Assembly (NCBI GenBank): GCA_023277325.1
Contig: JALRIQ010000257.1
Span: forward strand, 1-5,091
Length of the DNA stretch: 5,091 nucleotides
DNA from: Bacteroidia bacterium
Lineage (GTDB): Bacteria; Bacteroidota; Bacteroidia; UBA8524
Direction of reading: 5' to 3'
This document shows positions 1 through 3,523 of this stretch, in pieces; the first letter of the stretch is position 1, and each line of letters begins with the position of its first letter. The translations under genes were made by a program, and so were the position numbers. The notes beneath the pieces are model-generated. The model saw nothing but the letters and a program-made list of their open reading frames with translations, was not told the DNA's origin and searched no databases.

Positions 1-23
1 TTTGGCCGCTCTGGAATCCCCCC
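1..23 (-). tRNA. tRNA-Tyr, 5' part only (cut by window edge)
   Basis: The first 23 bases, read on the minus strand, look like the 5' end of a bacterial tyrosine tRNA: a G-rich acceptor strand GGGGGGA, then TTCC and the D-arm sequence AGAGCGGCCAAA. This closely resembles the start of known tRNA-Tyr genes, which carry the GAGCGGCCAAA block of class II tRNAs. The anticodon, variable arm and 3' half lie beyond position 1, so the identity rests on the 5' sequence and on the usual Thr-Tyr order downstream of hpf in Bacteroidota. It lies 30 bases downstream of tRNA-Thr and is probably cut from the same precursor. A tRNA-Leu or tRNA-Ser 5' end is the alternative, but fits less well. Confidence 0.8.
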
Positions 24-53
24 AGAAACGTTCATTAAATTAGAGAAATAATG

Positions 54-126
54 AGCCGCCTATCGGATTCGAACCAACGACCTACTGATTACAAATCAGT
101 TGCTCTACCAACTGAGCTAAGGCGGC
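54..126 (-). tRNA. tRNA-Thr (anticodon UGU)
   Basis: The minus strand folds into a complete 73-base cloverleaf. The acceptor stem GCCGCCT pairs perfectly with AGGCGGC. The D arm is GCTC...GAGC, the anticodon stem is ACTGA/TCAGT around the loop TTTGTAA, and the T arm carries the TTCGAAT loop. Loop positions 34-36 read TGT, so the tRNA decodes the threonine codon ACA, and ACG if U34 wobbles. The discriminator base is T. The following bases are CAT, so the 3' CCA is not encoded and must be added by nucleotidyltransferase. It is the first tRNA of an operon that continues into tRNA-Tyr, preceded by a Bacteroidota-type promoter at 179-209. Confidence 0.97.
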
Positions 127-145
127 TTTGCTGTCTCTAAAAGAA

Positions 146-178
146 CAGTCCTCAAAACCATGGTGGATTTGAGGACTG
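146..178 (-). terminator. Hairpin between hpf and tRNA-Thr; possible terminator of the rpsU-xerC-hpf mRNA
   Basis: A perfect 11-base inverted repeat (146-156 with 168-178; arms CAGTCCTCAAA and TTTGAGGACTG) encloses an 11-base loop containing the palindrome ACCATGGT. On the minus strand the stem is followed by the U-rich tail TTCTTTTA, consistent with an intrinsic terminator about 50 bases after the hpf stop codon. The upstream arm begins one base after the -7 box of the probable tRNA promoter. A transcript starting there would therefore lack much of the first arm. The tail is interrupted, so termination efficiency is uncertain. Confidence 0.5.
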
Positions 179-209
179 CAAAAGTATCTCTTTTTTGCAA
201 ATCTGCAAA
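179..209 (-). promoter_or_regulatory. Probable promoter of the tRNA-Thr/tRNA-Tyr operon (Bacteroidota sigma factor type)
   Basis: On the minus strand TACTTTTG (186-179) matches the Bacteroidota -7 consensus TAnnTTTG at every defined position. A TTTG element at 209-206 lies 19 bases upstream, the usual -33 spacing. The start site should fall roughly 4-9 bases past 179, giving a leader of about 45-50 bases before the mature tRNA 5' end at 126. The -33 element lies inside a 6-base inverted repeat, TTTGCA/TGCAAA with a 4-base loop, at 194-209. Confidence 0.65.
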
Positions 210-226
210 CAGTCTGAGAAAAATTT

Positions 227-526
227 TTATACGGCCAACGACTTCTCTTTGTACTTCTTCAGTTGAACCTTCAAACTTTCAAAGGCAAGGTCAATGGCAC
301 ATTCAAAAGTTCGGCATTGTTCCGAACAAAAGAGGGTTTGTTGCGAGACGTTTAATTTTACTTCCAAAAGCTTGTTTTCATTCGTAGTGACATTTTCCAC
401 GCGGAGGTAAATATTGGCATCAACAATACCGTCGTAAAAAGTAGTGAGTTTATTAATGCGTTTTGTGATGTAGTCAATCAACTTTTGATCGGCGGTGAAA
501 TGGATGGATTGAATGTTAATTTCCAT
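227..526 (-). CDS. hpf: Ribosome hibernation promoting factor, short form (HPF/YfiA family)
   Basis: This 99-residue protein binds the small-subunit decoding region in slow growth or stationary phase. It blocks mRNA and tRNA binding and helps store ribosomes as inactive particles. The sequence shows the family beta-alpha-beta-beta-beta-alpha layout. A first strand MEINIQSIHFTA is followed by the helix LIDYITKRINKL (about 16-27). Strands follow around NIYLRVENV and LEVKLNV, and a C-terminal helix CAIDLAFESLKVQLKKYKEK (about 76-95) ends in lysines, as is usual. The length is that of the short form, without the C-terminal dimerisation domain of long HPF, so 100S formation would need another factor. 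The ATG start lies 18 AT-rich bases after the xerC stop with no Shine-Dalgarno sequence, so it is probably cotranscribed with xerC and rpsU. The alternative family name raiA would also be acceptable. Confidence 0.93.
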   Translation of the reverse strand: MEINIQSIHFTADQKLIDYITKRINKLTTFYDGIVDANIYLRVENVTTNENKLLEVKLNVSQQTLFCSEQCRTFECAIDLAFESLKVQLKKYKEKSLAV

Positions 527-544
527 AAGCTTTAAAAATTTAAG

Positions 545-1438
545 TTAAGACTTGGGATGGGCCTTGCGGTAAACTTCCTTCAATCGCTCTATTGAATTGT
601 GGGTGTAAACTTGTGTAGCAGCTAAATTGCTGTGCCCCAATAATTCTTTAATGGCATTTAATTCTGCACCATTATCCAATAAATGGGTGGCATAGCTGTG
701 TCGCAATACGTGTGGACTGCGCTTCTTTAACGTGCTTACAGTGCCCAAATGGGACTTAACAATAGAATAGATCAATTTCGGGTAGGCAGGGAGTCCTTTA
801 TTTGATAAAAGCAACTCAGGCGCTTGGAAACCTTCCCTTTGTTTTATGTGTAAATAATCCCTCAGCAAGGCGGTCAATCCTTTTGCAATCGGAATGATGC
901 GTTCCTTGTTTCTTTTTCCCAATACTTTGATGGTACCTGCCTCCAGGTTCAAGTCGCTCTCCTTCAAGCCGATACTCTCAGCCAAACGAATGCCGGTGCC
1001 ATACAATAATTCAATCACCAAATAATCCCGCCAATGGGCAAATGAATCCGAAGGGTCAGGACGTTCCGCCAAAAGACTTTCCATCTTGGCCTGCTCCACA
1101 AATACGGGAAGGCGCTTGGGGGTCTTTGGTGAAACTACCTTCTTCATAGGGTTCTCCTGCAGGAGTCCTTGTTGAATGCTGTACTTGAAAAAAGATTTGA
1201 GGGTAGATATTTTGCGGTTAATACTGCGCGATTGGACGCCATCATTCATGAGTTCGGCAATAAAGCTGCGAACCATTTGGGACTTTATGCCCGCTGCATC
1301 CTCTACCTCGTATATGCGCTGAATAAATTCCTGAAACTGAATTAAGTCGTTCCGGTACGCGGTAAGGGTATGAGGAGAGTATTTCTTCTCTCGCTCCAGG
1401 TAATTCAGGAAATCATTAAAAAAGAAATCTGTACCCAT
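545..1438 (-). CDS. xerC: Tyrosine recombinase XerC (chromosome dimer resolution)
   Basis: This 297-residue site-specific recombinase has the normal XerC/XerD length. The N-terminal SAM-like DNA-binding domain covers about residues 1-95 (FLNYLEREKKYSPHTLTAYR, then SINRKISTLKSFFKY). The catalytic domain covers about 110-297. All six catalytic residues are visible: R151 in GTGIRLAE, K175 in LGKRNKER, H243 and R246 in SPHVLRHSYATHLL, H269 in LLGHS, and the nucleophile Y278 in TQVYTH. By family knowledge, two Xer subunit types resolve chromosome dimers at dif during division with FtsK. The call of XerC over XerD rests mainly on its position between rpsU and hpf, where Bacteroidota usually carry the gene annotated xerC. 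A phage or transposon integrase is unlikely, given the length and the housekeeping context. No convincing promoter was seen in the 54 bases after rpsU, so it is probably expressed as part of that operon. Confidence 0.9.
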   Translation of the reverse strand: MGTDFFFNDFLNYLEREKKYSPHTLTAYRNDLIQFQEFIQRIYEVEDAAGIKSQMVRSFIAELMNDGVQSRSINRKISTLKSFFKYSIQQGLLQENPMKKVVSPKTPKRLPVFVEQAKMESLLAERPDPSDSFAHWRDYLVIELLYGTGIRLAESIGLKESDLNLEAGTIKVLGKRNKERIIPIAKGLTALLRDYLHIKQREGFQAPELLLSNKGLPAYPKLIYSIVKSHLGTVSTLKKRSPHVLRHSYATHLLDNGAELNAIKELLGHSNLAATQVYTHNSIERLKEVYRKAHPKS

Positions 1439-1492
1439 ACCGTTGAGGTAAAGATACAGATTTCGCTATACTTTAAGAAATAAAAGAGAATC

Positions 1493-1684
1493 TTATTCCC
1501 CTTTAGTCTGCATTTGTTGCTTGTAACGCGCTCTGATTACTTCGAGTCTTTTTTTAACCGAAGGCTTAACAAAAGCTTGTCTCGCTCTGAGTTCTTTCAA
1601 TACGCCGGTTTTTTCGTATTTCTTCTTGAATTTCTTCAGTGCTTTCTCAAGCGACTCGTTTTCTTTTACGTTAACTATAATCAT
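1493..1684 (-). CDS. rpsU: Small ribosomal subunit protein bS21
   Basis: This 63-residue protein is a complete, very basic bS21. It begins MIIVNVKENESLEKALKKFKKK, continues with the family segment TGVLKELRARQAFVKPSVKKR, and ends in a lysine/arginine-rich helix. bS21 sits on the 30S platform next to the 3' end of 16S rRNA and the anti-Shine-Dalgarno sequence. In Bacteroidota it helps sequester that sequence, in line with the phylum's general lack of Shine-Dalgarno-led genes. It is the first gene of the probable rpsU-xerC-hpf operon. The ATG start is chosen because it gives the canonical N-terminus and lies just downstream of a good promoter. The bases before it (CAGATAAACG) have no Shine-Dalgarno character. 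The predicted start site leaves a leader of only about 10-15 bases. Confidence 0.96.
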   Translation of the reverse strand: MIIVNVKENESLEKALKKFKKKYEKTGVLKELRARQAFVKPSVKKRLEVIRARYKQQMQTKGE

Positions 1685-1703
1685 CGTTTATCTGAATGGG
1701 ATG

Positions 1704-1736
1704 CAAAGGTAATGATTGATACATTAAAAATGCAAA
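1704..1736 (-). promoter_or_regulatory. rpsU: Probable promoter of the rpsU-xerC-hpf operon
   Basis: On the minus strand TACCTTTG (1711-1704) is a full match to the Bacteroidota -7 box TAnnTTTG. TTTG at 1736-1733 lies 21 bases upstream as the -33 element. The -7 box ends 19 bases before the rpsU ATG, so the mRNA would have a very short leader. It is the only strong match found between rpsU and the upstream repeats. Confidence 0.7.
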
Positions 1737-1756
1737 TGTTTGTGAAAAATGTTAGA

Positions 1757-1764
1757 GGGGGGGG
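1757..1764 (+). repeat. Run of eight G
   Basis: Eight consecutive G residues on the + strand lie just before the 1769-1838 heptad array and about 20 bases upstream of the -33 element of the rpsU promoter. Runs of this length are prone to slippage during replication and to sequencing error. No coding sequence crosses it, so phase variation of a protein is not implied. Confidence 0.9.
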
Positions 1765-1768
1765 AAGA

Positions 1769-1838
1769 GTTCAGGGTTCAGGAGTGAGGAATCAGGAATT
1801 AGGAATCAGGAATTAGGATTGAGGAATAAGGAATTAGT
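1769..1838 (+). repeat. Heptad array 1: ten degenerate 7-base units, consensus (A/G)NTNAGG
   Basis: The stretch divides without gaps into ten 7-base units starting at 1769, 1776 and so on to 1832. Within the units T is fixed at position 3 (10/10), A at 5 (10/10) and G at 6 (10/10). G is nearly fixed at position 7 (9/10), while positions 2 and 4 vary freely. Typical units are AATCAGG and AATTAGG, which alternate in the middle (1790-1817). The array lies upstream of the rpsU promoter and downstream of the acyl-CoA dehydrogenase gene. It encodes no plausible protein. Its role is unknown. Confidence 0.85.
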
Positions 1839-1840
1839 GG

Positions 1841-1972
1841 TTTAGCCTCGGAACAACATAATACTCCGCTCTCACTCTGTTTCTACGCTCTGCTATGCTG
1901 CTCCTTCGCTAATCGCTTCGGCGCAGGCAGTCAGGGTGACAGAGCTTATTATTTAAGCTGCGAATCAAAAAG
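1841..1972. other. Intergenic stretch without a gene, possibly a degenerate dispersed repeat
   Basis: This stretch holds no credible gene. On the + strand it is pyrimidine-rich, with recurrent CGCT and GCT words; CGCT falls at 1886, 1907 and 1914, which are multiples of seven apart, but the phase is not kept elsewhere. A short inverted repeat, AGCTTA/TAAGCT, occurs at 1943-1948 and 1954-1959. CTCTGT at 1875-1880 is complementary to ACAGAG at 1939-1944. The look is of a decayed repeat sequence, but without the genome this cannot be shown. Confidence 0.4.
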
Positions 1973-2006
1973 CCATGGTCCATGGTCCATCGACTATGGT
2001 CCGTGG
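1967..2006 (-). terminator. Candidate terminator of the acyl-CoA dehydrogenase gene, formed from heptad units
   Basis: On the minus strand CCACGGACCAT (2006-1996) can pair with ATGGACCATGG in either of two heptad-shifted registers (1990-1980 or 1983-1973), with 9 of 11 positions matched. In the second register the stem is followed by C and five T (1971-1967). This resembles an intrinsic terminator 22 bases after the stop codon. The two mismatches, and in the second register a 12-base loop, make it weaker than the one at 3369-3405. Confidence 0.35.
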
Positions 2007-2028
2007 ACTGTTGACTGTCGACCGTCGA
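1973..2028. repeat. Heptad array 2: eight 7-base units, consensus C(C/T)(A/G)TNG(A/T)
   Basis: Exactly eight 7-base units run from 1973 to 2028 without a break. C at position 1, T at 4 and G at 6 are fixed in 8/8 units. Position 2 is only C or T, position 3 only A or G, and position 7 only A or T. Units grade from CCATGGT at the left end to CCGTCGA at the right. The last unit ends on the base next to the TAG stop (2029-2031) of the acyl-CoA dehydrogenase gene. The fixed columns with restricted variation suggest expansion from one unit followed by constrained divergence. Function is unknown. Confidence 0.88.
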
Positions 2029-3195
2029 CTACTTCAGAATTGATCGTGCGATAACGAGCTTCTGAATCTCAGAAGTTCCTTCACCGATGGTGCAAAGCTT
2101 CGAGTCGCGGTAGAATTTCTCAACAGGGAAATCTTTGGTATATCCATAACCGCCGAAGATTTGAATGGCGTCGGTACTTACTTTAACCGCTACTTCGCTG
2201 GTATAATATTTTGCCATGGCTGAAACCTTGGTAACAGGGAGTCCATTGTTTTTCAAATGCGCAGCTTCCATGGTAAGCAATTCACCCGCTTCGATTTGCA
2301 TCTTCATATCTGCCAACTTGAATCCAATAGCTTGGAAGTTGGAAATTGGCTGACCAAATTGCTCGCGTTCTTTTGAATACTGCAGAGCAGCTTCATAGGC
2401 ACCATAAGCGATACCCAAACCAAGTGAAGCAATCGATATACGACCTCCGTCCAATACTTTCATCGCCTGGATAAAGCCATCTCCAACATTGCCAAGTACG
2501 TTGGCCTTCGGAACACGGCAGTCTTCAAAGATCATTTCGGCAGTCTCGCTGCAACGCATGCCAAGTTTATTTTCTTTTTTACCTCCTTTAAAACCAGGAG
2601 TACCTCTTTCTACAACAATGGCTGTGATTCCATGTGAGTCGAGCAATTCACCGGTACGAACAAGCACTACGGCGATATCTCCACTGATTCCATGCGTAAT
2701 CCAGTTTTTGCTTCCATTAATAATATAATGGTCACCGTCTTCTTTGGCTACACATTGCATGCGCATCGCGTCGGAACCGGTATTGGCTTCGGTTAGTCCC
2801 CAAGCACCAATCCATTGTCCGCTAGCTAGTTTAGGCAACCAACGTTGTTTTTGCTCTTCATTTCCAAATTGCAAAATATGTCCTGTGCAAAGGGAATTGT
2901 GGGCAGCCATGGATAAGGCGAGCGAGGAATCTACTTTGGCCAACTCAACGATGGCCGTGATGTATTCCATATAACCAAATCCAGCACCTCCATAATTTTC
3001 AGGAACCAATACGCCGAGTAATCCAAGCTCGCCCAATTTGTGCATCACATCTTTTGGGAAAATTTGGTTTTCGTCCCATTCCATCATATTCGGACGGATA
3101 TGTTTTTCGGCGAAATCTTGAATCATCTGACGGATCATTACCTGGTTTTCCGTCTCTTGAAAATTTAATTGTGAAGTAGAACTGGCTGTAGTCAT
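2029..3195 (-). CDS. Acyl-CoA dehydrogenase (short/medium-chain, butyryl-CoA dehydrogenase-like)
   Basis: This 388-residue FAD flavoenzyme introduces the alpha,beta double bond into acyl-CoA thioesters and passes electrons to electron-transfer flavoprotein. The length and domain order are standard: an N-terminal helical domain (about 10-125), a middle beta domain (about 128-225) and a C-terminal helical domain (about 240-388). The first family signature is GLTEANTGSDA (133-143) and the second is QIFGGYGYTKDFPVEKFYRD (345-364). The catalytic base is E372 in IGEGTSEIQ, the position used by short/medium-chain and butyryl-CoA enzymes, unlike the helix-G position of isovaleryl- and long-chain types. 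REQFG at 277-281 is part of the conserved FAD-binding region. Exact chain length or branched-chain preference cannot be read from sequence. It stands alone between two repeat-filled gaps, with no etfAB or thiolase next to it. It starts at ATG, with a -7 box about 14 bases upstream and no Shine-Dalgarno sequence. Confidence 0.95.
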   Translation of the reverse strand: MTTASSTSQLNFQETENQVMIRQMIQDFAEKHIRPNMMEWDENQIFPKDVMHKLGELGLLGVLVPENYGGAGFGYMEYITAIVELAKVDSSLALSMAAHNSLCTGHILQFGNEEQKQRWLPKLASGQWIGAWGLTEANTGSDAMRMQCVAKEDGDHYIINGSKNWITHGISGDIAVVLVRTGELLDSHGITAIVVERGTPGFKGGKKENKLGMRCSETAEMIFEDCRVPKANVLGNVGDGFIQAMKVLDGGRISIASLGLGIAYGAYEAALQYSKEREQFGQPISNFQAIGFKLADMKMQIEAGELLTMEAAHLKNNGLPVTKVSAMAKYYTSEVAVKVSTDAIQIFGGYGYTKDFPVEKFYRDSKLCTIGEGTSEIQKLVIARSILK

Positions 3196-3209
3196 AATTG
3201 ATAAGACCG

Positions 3210-3217
3210 CAAAAATA
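3210..3217 (-). promoter_or_regulatory. Probable -7 box of the acyl-CoA dehydrogenase promoter
   Basis: On the minus strand TATTTTTG (3217-3210) matches TAnnTTTG fully and lies 14 bases before the ATG at 3195, implying a leader of under about 12 bases. No TTTG or TTG is found at the expected -33 distance (about 3237-3242), so this rests on one element only. The G-rich heptad array begins about 38 bases upstream of the box. Confidence 0.5.
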
Positions 3218-3255
3218 GCAGAATGTTTGAATTATTGTCGGTTCTTTGTCCGAAG

Positions 3256-3298
3256 GGGTTCTGGGTTAGGGGGTTCTGGGTTCTGGGTTACCGGTTAG
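3256..3298 (+). repeat. Heptad array 3a: six G-rich 7-base units, consensus GGGTT(C/A)N, with G-quadruplex potential
   Basis: Six 7-base units start at 3256, 3263, 3271, 3278, 3285 and 3292, with a single extra G at 3270. GGTT at positions 2-5 is fixed in all six. Five runs of three or more G (3255-3258, 3263-3265, 3269-3273, 3278-3280, 3285-3287) are separated by 3-4 bases, which fits the canonical G-quadruplex pattern on the + strand. It lies upstream of the acyl-CoA dehydrogenase promoter. On the + strand it reads as a Trp/Gly-rich stretch of an 89-codon open frame, which I do not regard as a gene. Confidence 0.85.
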
Positions 3299-3323
3299 GG
3301 AAAAAGGACCTAAGGTTTATGGC

Positions 3324-3351
3324 TCTAACCTCCAACCCATTACCTAAAACC
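3324..3351 (-). repeat. Heptad array 3b: four units in reverse orientation, consensus GGTNNNN on the minus strand
   Basis: Four uninterrupted 7-base units end in ACC on the + strand, so on the minus strand each begins GGT (4/4). Examples are GGTTAGA and GGTTGGA. They resemble array 3a turned around, 25 bases away across a spacer that includes AAAAA and the palindrome CCTAAGG. GGTTAG at 3293-3298 and CTAACC at 3325-3330 are exactly complementary, so the two halves could pair as a large imperfect hairpin. Confidence 0.7.
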
Positions 3352-3368
3352 GGATCGGAGGGCCTCAA

Positions 3369-3405
3369 CAAAATAAAAACAGCGAGAACAAATTGTTCCC
3401 GCTGT
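3369..3405 (-). terminator. Intrinsic terminator of the PBP1A gene
   Basis: On the minus strand ACAGCGGGAACA (3405-3394) pairs with TGTTCTCGCTGT (3390-3379), a 12-base stem with one G-U pair and a 3-base loop. It is followed directly by TTTTATTTTG (3378-3369). The GC-rich lower stem and U tract in this direction are classic for a factor-independent terminator. There is no T tract after the stem on the + strand. It ends the transcript about 120-150 bases after the stop codon at 3524 and separates it from the acyl-CoA dehydrogenase unit. Confidence 0.85.
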
Positions 3406-3523
3406 CTAATAACGCTGATCAACAAGTGTTGTAACCAAGACCTTAATTTGGTAACGCTATGCATGTACTTGTTGCAAACACTATCTTACTGACGATTAAG
3501 CCTTAAAGAATGTTGCATGGCTT
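3406..3523 (-). other. 3' untranslated region of the PBP1A mRNA; no gene seen
   Basis: This stretch lies between the PBP1A stop codon and its terminator and holds no credible coding sequence. CAACAAGT (3420-3427) and ACTTGTTG (3467-3474) are complementary. The shorter pair ACCAA/TTGGT (3434-3438, 3448-3452) is nested inside, so a branched or extended hairpin is possible. TAACGCT is repeated directly at 3410 and 3452. Such weak structure can arise by chance. Confidence 0.4.

Noticed and set aside
545..1438. Integrase of a mobile element next to a tRNA attachment site
   Set aside because: A tyrosine recombinase near tRNA genes suggests an island, but this protein is XerC-length, sits in the conserved rpsU-xerC-hpf order, and I saw no duplicated tRNA 3' end or cargo genes in the window.
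1439..1492. Separate promoter for xerC
   Set aside because: TATCTTTA on the minus strand nearly matches TAnnTTTG but lacks the final G, and no TTTG lies at the right distance. Read-through from rpsU is simpler.
1514..1816. Open frame of 100 codons on the + strand
   Set aside because: It is antisense to rpsU for most of its length and ends in the heptad array, as expected of a chance shadow.
1769..1838. CRISPR array
   Set aside because: The units are 7 bases long, contiguous and without spacers, and no cas genes are present.
1943..1959. Terminator hairpin AGCTTA/TAAGCT
   Set aside because: It has only six AT-rich pairs and no T tract follows on either strand.
3256..3298. Telomere or linear-replicon end
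   Set aside because: The units resemble telomeric repeats superficially, but the array is short, internal and flanked by normal genes with their own promoter and terminator.
3223..3492. Open frame of 89 codons on the + strand
   Set aside because: It runs through the G-rich heptads, the reverse heptads and a terminator hairpin. It has low-complexity Trp/Gly/Leu content at the start and no promoter or family resemblance.
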